From contig CM119267.1 of NCBI GenBank assembly GCA_051294375.1, positions 24,811,783 through 24,875,782 on the forward strand: 64,000 nt of DNA. Direction: 5' to 3'. A model generated the notes under the pieces. That model did not search any database. It was not told the origin of the DNA and saw nothing but the letters and a program-made list of their open reading frames with translations. Positions within the stretch are counted from its first letter, which is position 1. Every line of letters starts with the position of its first letter. The position numbers and the translations under genes were made by a program. Shown piece after piece: positions 24,658 to 34,870 of this stretch. This DNA comes from Paraspadella gotoi. Lineage: Eukaryota; Chaetognatha.

Positions 24658-24930
24658 GATTCACACCGTCCTTTCTTCCTCTTTTCCTCCTCCTCCTCCA
24701 CGCCCCTCAATCACACATCCTTCTCTTCTTCCTCTTCACCTCCTCCACGCCCCCTCAATTCACATCCTTATCTTTTTCTCTCACCTCCTCTCCTCAACGC
24801 CCCCCTCCATTCACACCATCCTTCTCTTCTCCCTCACCTCCTCCTCCTCGACGCCCCCTCAATTCACAACATCCTTCTCTTCTTCCTCTTCACCTCTTCA
24901 TCCCCTCTCTTTATTCCATCCATCGTTATT
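24658..24930. repeat. Short tandem CT/C-rich repeat after the gap
   Basis: Imperfect units of about 60 bp containing CACCTCCTC, CCACGCCCCCTCAATTCAC and ATCCTTCTCTTCTTCC repeat about four times. A single similar unit is at 23560-23630, on the other side of the gap. Confidence 0.7.
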
Positions 24931-25489
24931 AGAAATCACTGAAATTTAATATTCAATAGGGGCGGGGGTTCTAAAACTTTTAGTCTTGAAGTCACTTTTA
25001 GGTAAAAAAGAATATTTTTTAAAAAAAAATTCGATTTTAATAGCTTTTATTGTTGCTATTAAAATTACAATATTACTAACTCAATTCGATAAACAATAAA
25101 AATTTTAATCAATCTTAACTTTTTTCTGATGGATTCTTATAGCGAGCATAAAAAGTTAATAAAAAATTTAACTACAACTTTCAAAAATATTTTATGTTTC
25201 CTTGGTCAAAATTAAGAAAAAGTAATAAAATTATCGAAAAAAATGATGTGATGCATGATTATAAATAGGTTTTCATATTTTTTACATACTTATGATCAAA
25301 ATATCGAAAAAAAGAATTATATCTTTGTGTAGACAACTTTTTGCAAGCTACCTGAATCTGATTTAAAAATAAAAAAATCGCAAAAAAAATTTTTAGCCTT
25401 TCCTATTTATAAATAAATATTAAAAAATTAATATATGAGTATGGAGTAATATAAAAAATTTTGTCTATTCAAATTTTTTAAAAAATGTC

Positions 25490-26076
25490 ATTGTGGTATA
25501 ATCCTTTCTTTTCGTTGTGTAATAATTATTAGAAAGTTTTTGAGCTCTATCTTAACTCTTATACTTCACTATAATAATAATTGCTTAACTATTCCCTCAC
25601 CTCTATTCCTTCACATTTCAAATTTCATCAATTTCATCTTCAAAACTATATTTATTCACAGTAGTTAATTGTTAACACTGATCATTTAAAGTTTTTAAAC
25701 AATATTTATCTTTGTTTGTACATTGCACAATGATTATTTTTTCAAAGTTCTCTCACTCTCTCTCTCTCCTTCTCTCTCTCTCTCTCTCTCCTCACCATTT
25801 CAATTTCTTTTCACAGAAACTGGCTCTATTGTTTACCTTAAATCTGTCCTCACAATTGAACCACTATCGCCTTCCAACTCTGTGTTTGGAAACTTTTGCC
25901 CTCTCTCTCTCTCTCTCTCACTCTTTTCTTTATGCACATAATTTGTTTCAAATTCACTAACTTTTTTTAATGCTGATGAAGGCTTGTAGTTAAAGCCGAA
26001 ACATGTCCGTTTTTAAATTAAAAATAAAATCGTTGTTGAAAATTCATTTTCAAACTTTTCCTAATTAAAAAATGTC
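25490..26076 (+). mobile_element. Hammerhead-bearing LTR-like element with flanking duplication
   Basis: Inserted relative to copy 1 of the surrounding duplication; TTAAAAAATGTC occurs at 25478-25489 and again at 26065-26076, while the empty site near 23958-23970 has it once. Subterminal inverted repeats (TTATTAGAAAGTTTTTGA near 25526 against CAAACTTTTCCTAATTA near 26050) enclose CT-rich sequence and a hammerhead. No ORF. Same family as 14030-14345 and 19125-19500. Confidence 0.82.
25969..26011 (+). ncRNA. Type I hammerhead ribozyme, intact core
   Basis: CTGATGA (25973-25979), stem II GGCTT/AAGCC with a 7-nt loop, GAAA (25998-26001), minimal stem III (CATG), GTC (26005-26007), and a weak four-pair stem I. 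All catalytic core positions fit the consensus. Confidence 0.85.
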
Positions 26077-26239
26077 TAAATTTTCGTTGAGCAGGTGCTT
26101 ATGCATGTTCTAACACCTTACAGAGTTGGTCTCCCCTTCCTTATCTTCTTCACTGTTTCACCTCGCTCCTCTCTCGGTCACCTCTTCGCGCCCTCCCTCG
26201 TCGAAGGACCATCCTCCTCTTCCATCCATCTTTTTTTAG

Positions 26240-26540
26240 GTCGAGGAAGCCGACCCACTTGACGCAGACGCCGTCGAAGAATCATGGCGCCACCACGTGG
26301 ACGGCGCCGGATTCCCGTTCGAAGTCGAAGGCGTAGACGATGGCGCCGCGTCGGACGACGGCGTCGTCAGGAAAGGACTCGCGGCGCCTGAAATAGGGCA
26401 GGACTCGGGATCTTCTATCGGCGCATCCCTGGAACAGAGTCTGACTCCGATGCCGCAGCAGGCGTAGGCGACATCGACGGAGCCCGCGCGGCACTCGGAC
26501 CGAAACCGTGCCGCTCGGGCATCGCTTGAGAGAGAACAGT
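26240..26540 (-). pseudogene. Exon-like fragment of unrecognised gene, copy 2
   Basis: Minus strand: a Cys-containing stretch (SVDVAYACCGIGVRLC) lies upstream of an acceptor-like CCTATTTCAG; then SFPDDAVVRRGAIVYAFDFE follows. An in-frame stop and a frame change come soon after. Protein-like but not matched to any family I know. The T/S/P-rich exon at 28516-28939 is upstream on the same strand and may belong to the same gene. Confidence 0.4.
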
Positions 26541-26699
26541 GAGACGAATAGCGGACGATACCCTCGGAGCGAGAGAGACGACGAAGAGCAGGCGACGAGG
26601 GGGAAGAAAAAGCCGATGCTTGGTCGCGGTGGATGGGAGATCCTGGTGGTGGAGGGGTGGAAATGTGGTTGGAGTTTTAATTGAATAACCTACATTAAA

Positions 26700-27170
26700 T
26701 AGGCGAAAATAAATGAGTGATAAACTGACAACGGAAGAAGAACTAGTAACTAAAGAAGAAAATCGAAAAGAAAAGAGGAAGCGATTTGGCAAAGACTTAA
26801 ATAGAAGGAAAAAAGGTAAGTTAAGAAAAAAGAAAAAGAAAAAAGAAAAATTACCTGAAAGAAATCGGGAGGAAGAAAAAGGGATTTACTGTCGCCCGAC
26901 AGAAAAGAGGTTAATGGAATAAACCGACGAAAATGGATTAAACGCCTTATGGCGGCGGGGAAGAAAAAGGGGGTGAAAAAGACAAGGGTGAAGGGGAGAA
27001 GTGAAGAAGAGAAGAAAGAGACGAGAAAAAAAAATAAATAGGAAGAAAATAAAAGAGAAAGGAAAAGTGGAAGAAAGAAGGTCTCAGAAAAAAATTAAAA
27101 TAAAATTCGCTATTAGTATTACAGAATTAACTACATAATAAGTTATAACCCACTACAAAATTTGAATTAG
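26700..27170. other. A/G-rich non-coding stretch
   Basis: Long A and AAG runs give a Lys/Arg/Glu-rich chance ORF at 26713-26922. Nothing else is seen. Confidence 0.5.
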
Positions 27171-27830
27171 TAAAAACAAGTTTGAGCAAACAATGCCGGA
27201 TCTGCCCACGATCATAGGCGGTAATCAGCTGATCAGATAATTAATTAAATAATTCATATTAATTTTTTTTATTTGTGTCAAAATCGTTTTCCACTTTGTC
27301 TTGCCTCTCAATCACAAAACAATCTCGATTACAAAATTAATTAATTGCAAATAATTAATAATTACTTATTTATTAATAATTAATTATGGCAGCTTGAATT
27401 TTCATTTACCATAAAAATAAAAAAAGCATAATCAAATAGATTGTTTGTGTTTTCCATTTTAACTCATTTCCACTTGGACGATTCCATCGTTTTTCTGCTC
27501 AATCCACACACAATTTGAAGTCAATCGCCCCATGCACTCATGAGTAATGCAGTTTAAATAGTGAAATTATATTTTTTTGGTTTTTTATTTAACTCATTTC
27601 CACTCGGACGATTCCATCGAAACTTTATTACCAGCTCAATCACACACAATCAAATCACGAATAATTGGTGTTTTTTGCTAAGGTGGGACGGACGGACAGA
27701 CGGACATTTTTTTGCATAATTTATCATAATTCGATGTTCTGACATGATACAAGTGAATGCCCGACAAGATTGGGGGGGGGGACCGACAAAGTGAATTATA
27801 GAACCGGAATCTGCTGTAAGCAGAGACGGC
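27170..27830 (-). mobile_element. GTTGCGCC-family TIR element, inverted partial copy
   Basis: Reverse complement of 8740-9420: GTTTGAGCAAACAATGCCGG, ATCTGCCCACGATCAT, ACTCATTTCCACTTGGACGA, and the TCCGTCCGTCC / GACATGATACAAGTGAATG blocks all recur in order. Terminal repeats were not found. Confidence 0.7.
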
Positions 27831-28303
27831 TAAAAACTCAAATTCCCTTTTTTCCTTCGAAAGATAGATGCAGGTTAAGAAAAATTTAGTAAAATGTATT
27901 AAAAACGAGAAAAAAAACTATGGAATAAAAAGAAAAGGTAATACAAAGAATGAAGCGGTAGTACAAGCAGGTCACCATTTCCGCGCAGACGATAAAAGGA
28001 AAGTCATTTAGTCTAAGAGACAAAGTCTGTCACAGAAGATGGAAGGAGAGAAACACTTAAAAATAAAAAACATGAAACGTTGAGGAACAAATGGACATAC
28101 AAAACGAAAAAAAAGGTTGAAGGCTGAAATTAAAATGAGAAAGAGAGGCGGCTTTATCCACATCAAAGACAGACTCCGTCGTGGAAGAGACACAAAACTC
28201 GTTCATCAGTTGGCGTTAATTTTGCTTTTTAATCATTTCCTTTCATTTCGTAAAGGTCGCCTTGCAAAGAAAAAAAGGAATCTTAAAAGAGCGGCGAGAC
28301 GTA
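27831..28303. other. No recognisable feature
   Basis: AT-rich sequence with A runs. Small ORFs on both strands are basic and low complexity, and I can support none. Confidence 0.5.
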
Positions 28304-28500
28304 GAAGCCAGGAACTCTGGGAATGAATAAACTCGTCTGTGAGAGAGTCTTGATTGAAAGTTTGCAGGGACCTGCTATGTCATTATCTTGTAAGAGTGAT
28401 GGAGGCCTTAAACCACCAAAGCCTGTCCAAAGTCATGGGCAAGATAGCTTATTTAATTTTTATATTGGTTGAACCAATTTCATTCTATAAAAATGAAGGC
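28304..28500 (+). repeat. Dispersed repeat (GAAGCCAGG family), copy 1
   Basis: Matches 30587-30790: GAAGCCAGGAACTCTGGGA, GAGTCTTGATTGAAA, TTGCAGGGACCTGCTATGTC, GGAGGCCTTAAACCACCAAA and AAGATAGCTTATTTA recur in order. A further diverged copy is at 35440-35780. Confidence 0.85.
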
Positions 28501-28515
28501 AAAAAATGTGTTCAC

Positions 28516-28939
28516 CTTCTAAAGGAGGGAAGGACAAAGGAGTAACGTGTGATGCCGTGAGTGAGGAGGCGATAAAGCAACCAGAGGTGGTTGTATCGGA
28601 AGTGGTTGGATGAGAAGTGGTTGAGGTTGTGGTGGTTTGTTCGGAAGTGGTGGTTGCTGAGTAGTTAGCGCCGGAAGAGGAGGCGATATCCGACGGTGCC
28701 CCGGAGTCTGTGAGAATAGCAGCAGCAGCATCAGCACCGCGTGACGAGGTCGGCGTTAGGTCAGCAACAGGAGAAAAAACAGCGTCGGAAATGTTCATGG
28801 GCGCATCCAGCTTTGAAGGAGCTGCTGATGTTGGTGCGGGATTGGCCATTTTCGTATAAGTTGATCCAGGAGCGGATGGGGTCGAATCTGTGACAGTTGG
28901 TCCCGGTGTTCCGGTTGGACCGATTCCGCGAGATGGAGG
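28516..28939 (-). CDS. Thr/Ser/Pro-rich exon of an unrecognised gene
   Basis: A single open exon between an acceptor (TTCTTAG at 28940-28946) and a donor (GAAG|GTGAAC at 28516/28515), phase 0 to phase 1, about 141 residues. It starts PPSRGIGPTGTPGPTVTDST and includes a run of TTTSEQTTTTSTTS type. The composition suggests a heavily O-glycosylated extracellular linker or stalk. No other exon can be joined with certainty; exon-like blocks near 26.3 kb on the same strand are candidates. Confidence 0.45.
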
Positions 28940-28946
28940 CTAAGAA

Positions 28947-29716
28947 CGAGCAGAGGATCTCATGGTTTAGTCAGTCGAAATTATTTTAAATTGTTTAAAT
29001 GTTGAAGTTATTATCTGCGAGGGAAATGAGTAATTCGCATCAAAGCGAAAAGGGTAAACGAGTCAACATTGAATATCACAATCAATTTTGGACTAGAAAT
29101 TGAGACAAATTAGAAGACAAATAAGATTTTAACGGACAAAAAAATTGGAACTGTCGAGATATCTAAAATATTAAGTCAAAATCGGGTCGATGTTTAAATC
29201 TATTTTCAGTGAGATAAGGGAGAAAATTGAAAAGTTGACTTAACTCCAAACTCTGCAGAGAGTATGACGACGAATCTGCGTTTATCTCAAAACGAAATCG
29301 ATGATGGATGGAAATTCTCGCCGCTTGACGGATTTTCGATACTTCACCTCCGTGGGACGACGAGAAAAAAAATAACGATTTTTGGCGAGAATCCACACAA
29401 AGCGGAAAAACCGGAAGGAAAAAACATGGCCAAGTTTTGAAGAGATTAAATAATTAAAATGGTTAATGATTAAATAGTTTATTGCTGCAGAATTCCGGTG
29501 TCGAAAATCGATCCAAAATAAATACAGACGAACGTTACGCGTTTTACTAATCGATAAAACGTGGGGAATACATATATATATATATAAAAGAATTAATGCC
29601 AATTTGTGGGATTAATATCAAGATCCGCGAGTCAAAAGCGATTGTTCCATCGGCTCTTCAGTCTTCACTCTTCGCCGTAGAAACGTAGATCAGAGTCGAA
29701 ATCGACACACAAAAAA
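28947..29716. other. No assigned feature
   Basis: Minus-strand ORFs at 29163-29602 have no motif I recognise. The stretch lies between the T/S/P-rich exon and a transposon copy. Confidence 0.45.
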
Positions 29717-30168
29717 AAATCTTAAAAGTATAAGGATCGTCGCAATCACATAAGAAAAATCTGGATTGACGACAAATTTTGATACTAAAAAAAATAAAAT
29801 TTGAAAAAAAAAAAAAAATCTATAAACAGAAAGAAAAATTATATTTTATGATTGTCAATTAAAAAAATAATAAAGTACCGAGGAAAATTAAAGTTACAGT
29901 TTCTGAAAAAAAAAAAAAAAAAAATTTTGTCATTTCAAATTGTCATTGTCAAATAAACTGATCAGTAGACGCAGCCCCTGAGAAAAAAAATTTGAGAAAA
30001 ATTGATGATGAGAAGCTGTATATAAATTTTCAGCTTCATACACCCAAATTTAATCATAAAAAAGGTGATCTATAATTTGGAACGCCGACGACGACGACGA
30101 CGCCACTTATGTGCAAAACCACAGCAAAATCGTTGCAAACGAAAAGCGATTGCGACGATAAAAAATCC
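29717..30168. mobile_element. Element bounded by ATCGTCGCAATCGC motifs, short copy
   Basis: Left: AATCTTAAAAGTATAAGG then ATCGTCGCAATC; right: AGCGATTGCGACGAT, the inverted motif. The shared interior includes AAGCTGTATATAAATTTTCA and ATCTATAATTTGGAACGCC. Longer copies are at 36925-37955 and 45382-47767. It lies just 3' of the TRIM23 stop codon and may form part of its 3' UTR. Confidence 0.75.
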
Positions 30169-30236
30169 CGAGATCCAGACGACGGCGGAAACGACGACGA
30201 CGACGACGGAAACAAAAAAAGAGATGATCTGATTGG

Positions 30237-33200
30237 TCAGGCGACGGCGGCGATCAATTGTCTGGAGAGCCAATCGAGGCCGTCAGTGAGTCCGGTGCCG
30301 GAGACGGCGTCGCAGGCTTGGATGTGCCACGAACGACCGCAGAAGAGTTTGTAGAGGCCGAATCTGTGATGTGGAAGATTTATCAAATAGTACTAAGGGA
30401 TAATATATAAATTATACATTGTATAGTGTATACAATACATATATATACAATATACATTACTAAAACTGTAGCAGAATAATTTGTCGTTCATTTCATTTCA
30501 TTTTCTTAGCGTACCACTTATAATATAGGGAGTGGTCTTTTCATACAATTGAAACATTCTTTGAAATATTTTCCACTTCATTGATAGGGAAGCCAGGTAC
30601 TCTGGGAGTGAATAAACGAGACTGTGAAAGAGTCTTGATTGAAAACTTGCAGGGACCTGCTATGTCATTATCTTGTAAGAGTGATGGAGGCCTTAAACCA
30701 CCAAAGCCTGTCCAAAGTCAGGGGCAAGATAGCTTATTTATTAAATGAATGGATAATTTTTATATTGGTTGTACCAATTTCATAATAACCATTATGTATC
30801 TCGTGTAATATTAATAATATAATAAAATGTGTAATAAACCACTATAAACCACAATAAACCACTATTAGTTGTCCCTCTCAGTTAAGCTTATCAGATATTA
30901 ACTCATAAACATTATCAAGTACAATAGCAAGAAGAACAATGCGAGCATTCTACCACTAACCACTAGGTCAATAATAATAATATAAGATGCCCCCCGTTAG
31001 AAAACATTTTCTCGTTTTCCTCGGGGAAGAAATAATTATTTTTCCAAAGCAAGCTTATTTTCAAAACGAATTGAGCTACGAAAAAAACGGCATAAATACA
31101 ATCATCGCTGAAAATTGACCGATACCTAGCGACGCCAGTATATACATGATTATTAATCATTATTTATTATAATTTAAAATCATAAAAAAATTGAAAGTTG
31201 GTTTCGAATTCCCTCCACCCAAACGTCGTTTTGCATTTAGATGGAAAATCATGGAATCTCCCTCGAGTCAAACTGTTTTAAAACAAAAGTCCTGAAATGC
31301 TACTTCGTCGTCGTTTTTATCGACGTCGTAATTGTCCCTATCATCGTCGTTGTGAGCGACATTGTTCCTCCGGGGGCAGAAATACTCATTTTATTATGCA
31401 ATCTAAAAGTGGACCAAAGTGAGCCAAACTTCGTCAATGGGGTGGGTCAGAAGTTTGATTTGGGAACTTTTCCAAATGAAACTTCATACATTTCTGAGAA
31501 AACTTTCAATGGAGCAAAATTTTCTAAAATGGCAAGAAGCATTAGTAATTAATTTTTTAATATTTATTTATAGATAGGAAATGTCAAAATTTTTTTTTGA
31601 ATTTTTTATTTTTAAAAGCAGATTCAAATAGTTTATGAAAAGTTATCTACACAAAGTATAATTCTTTTTTCAATATTTTGATGATAAGTGGGTTTAAATT
31701 GAGAAAAACCTTAAAAATGATTTTAGCAGTTTTTACTAATTTTTAGTAATAAAACATCAAATTTTTAAAAAGTTGTAATTATATTTTTTGCTTAACTTTT
31801 TAAGAGGAAAGGTCATTCAGCATAACAATACGTAATCATTGATGTATTAGAGCTAATACATCGAGAAATTACATCGTAATCACCAGTAATCACCAAAAAA
31901 AGTTTTTATTTATATGTCAACATTGTGTTTTAAATATTTTTTTTGAAATCGGTAAATAACAAAATTATTAATTTAAATGGGTAAGCACATTTTTTAAAGA
32001 TTTGTTTCAATCTGTTTGTTAAAAAATTTATAGGTAAGAAGTTAAAACACGGTATGGGTTAGTTTAGAAGGGGAGAATTAAATTAATCTCGTTACTCTCT
32101 TGGATTTCACAGTCATGAACAAAATCTTCAGTTAAATAGATGGTAAAGAAATTCGAGCTACAATGAATCTACACTGAATTTGAAGAGTTGCAGCCTAGAC
32201 GACTGCAATAATATTGAATTAAAAATTTGATTAGCAATCTTAAAAACATTTGTAAAAATGTAATAGAGAGACATTTTGATAAACGCGTTCCAGTTAGAAA
32301 GAATTCAGGGTTAAAGTTTAAAAACGTTTCATTTTCAGAGAGACAAGTTGAAATTTAAAAATGTCTCTCTATTACATTTTTCTAATTAAGTAATAAAAAA
32401 TTCATAAAAAATATCAGATGGATTGGCCTTTTCGTTTGACCTGCAACTCTTCAGATAGGTTTCTTTTATTTTATATTATGATTAAAACCGATATAAAATG
32501 GGGTAGAATGCATCAAATGTTTAAAGTGAATACATTTTCGGAATCGCCAGGAGCTCAGCTTTCTGAATTTGTACTCCATTTTGGCATATTTTGAAGTTGA
32601 AATTGAATGACCCTTTTTCTTAAGCTCTATCAGAATCAATTAAAAAACTTAAAATATTCAAAAAAATTTTTTGACATTATATAGCAATATAATAATATTA
32701 ATCATGGTTCGGAACATTTTTGTAAAAAAATATTTTAACACAATAATTAATACCAATAATGGATTAGTTTAATGCTGTTCCCATTAAAATTTGAATTTGG
32801 TCGGCTACCGCTACCAAAGTCACGTCCCACTCTCGAACATCAAGACGGTCACACCAAATCGGTATTCACTATCCAGCTCTCACTTTCAACACGCTCCACC
32901 CCACACACCCCTACCTCTCCGTCAGCGCCTCGATGGTAGCGGTGGACGGCGCCTTGTCCTGCTTATTGAGAAAGACGAGCAAGGATGCTTCGCGCAGCTC
33001 CTTCTCCGACACCAACTTGGCCAACTCGTCGTAGGATTCGTTGAGGCGAGATTCGTCGCTGATTGGACGAAAGAAACGATTGGATGGCGAATCAGCCAAT
33101 CATCAATAGACTGGACGATAGCTCGGTCAAACCAACCTGGCGTCGATGACGTAGATGACAGCTTGCGTGTTCAAGTAGTAGTGCTTCCACAGCGGACGCA

Positions 33201-34839
33201 GCTTGGGTTGGCCGCCGACGTCCCAGATGGTGAACTTGAGATTCTTGTATTCCACCGTCTCCACGTTGAAGCCGATGGTGGGGATGGTCTGAAAGGATGA
33301 AGGGGTGGAGAGTCTGATTCATGGTTCATAGTGTTCAGAGGGCGCGTCTAAATCGACATCCTGGATCATCCCCGACCTGCATAAACTCGTCGTTCTTGAG
33401 CTTCATGAGAATGGCGGTCTTGCCCGCCTGGTCCAACCCCAGAGTGACGACGCGCATCTCCATTTTGGGTCCGATGTGGACGCGGTTGTCACGGGTGAAC
33501 GTCACGGGAATGCTCGGGTCTGGAGAGGATGCGCGATTTTTTTCAACGGCATTCGGCGACACTATTACTTCATTTCTCACTCTTTCCCTTACCTCGGATC
33601 TGCGTCATTTGCTGCTCGTTAGTGGAGGGGATCTCGGTAAAGAGCTGCTGCTGCCGCTGGAGGTTGGAAAGCAACGCCGCAACTTCGGCACGAGCCTGAA
33701 CAACGCTGGCGTTGTCCTCGCGAAGCACCGATTCCAGCTGCGGTAGAAAAAGAAAACTTTCTAAAATTGGTATAATATTAAGATAATTATTATTATTATT
33801 AATCATTAACAGTCAAATAAAATAATTTCTCAACCTGCTGCGACACGGCGGCGATCTGACTTTGCACCACGACCAGATCCTCCTGCTGCTGCTTTAAGGA
33901 ACAGAGCCTCTCGCGGACGTGAGTGTCAATCACAGTCAGAGCCGCCACCTGGAAAGAAAAAGGAAAACGTTTTTTTTTTCCTTTGTCATTTTAAGGAAAG
34001 AATAAAGCAACAAATCCGAGTGTCAATATTTTCGCCCACCTCCTGTCGCTCAAGCGTCGCGCGAAGATTCGCAAAGTAGGACCGAACTTTTTGACGGGCC
34101 GATTCGGCGGTGCCGATCGAGGGGACGGAGGGTGATCTAGAAAAAGAAAAAAGGGTTAAGAAGTAAAACAAGCCAACGAGAAGAGGCCAACAGCAGAAAC
34201 AAAGAAAAATGACCTCGGAATTATCTCCTGGCAACCAGGAGTCCCGGCGCCGTCGTTGGTCGCGTCGGAGTCGACACTGCGAGGAGAAGCAGCAGCAGCG
34301 GCGCCCGCGCCTCCTTTGATCTGATCGATGACTCGCGAAATTCGAACCGAAGTCTCGGAAATTTCGGAGGAGAAATTTTGCATGTGACTCAAAGCGGTGA
34401 GGATCGTGTTGCGGACGCCTTTTTTAAAATGTAATGGGAGGAAATATGGGAAGAAAAGAAGAGGGAAAAGAGAAGGAAGGGAAAACAAAGGGAGAAAAGT
34501 TAAAGGCGGAAAAAGAAAGAATAGAAGAAAGGAAGGAAGAAGATAAAGGATCGATTAGAGATCGCATGATACTAAACGCCAACATCCACAACGATTTTGA
34601 GCCAACCTTCCGCCTCCGCTTCAAGCAGCACGTGTTTGTGCTTCGCGTGTCGCCCGTAGTCTTTGCAGATGAAGCACATGAGCGGCGAGAGTCCGCGCTG
34701 CTGCGCCTGACACGCCTCCTCCATGCAGGCGAACTCCACTTGATGCGATGGGTGCGACGGGCACCGCGGGTTCTCTTTCGGCTTCTCGGACAAAGGAATC
34801 CTTGTGTGCCTGAGAGATGAGGGGCGAGAATGAAGAGTG

Positions 34840-34870
<31 letters not shown>

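Larger units (their letters stand above)
25160..26430. repeat. Direct duplication, copy 2
   Basis: Same content as 23641-24320 with one large insertion (25490-26076). The AT-rich part (25160-25470) recurs again, inverted, at about 31560-31830, so that portion is itself a dispersed repeat. Confidence 0.8.

Noticed and set aside
26713-26922. Basic 69-residue ORF
   Set aside because: Low-complexity AAG/GAA run without splice or codon support.
28354-28545. Plus-strand ORF shared with 30.6 kb
   Set aside because: It is a reading of the dispersed GAAGCCAGG-family repeat, and the other copy does not keep the frame.
31241-31552. Antisense gene in the TRIM23 intron
   Set aside because: No homology, no regulatory context, and neighbouring sequence is repeat derived.
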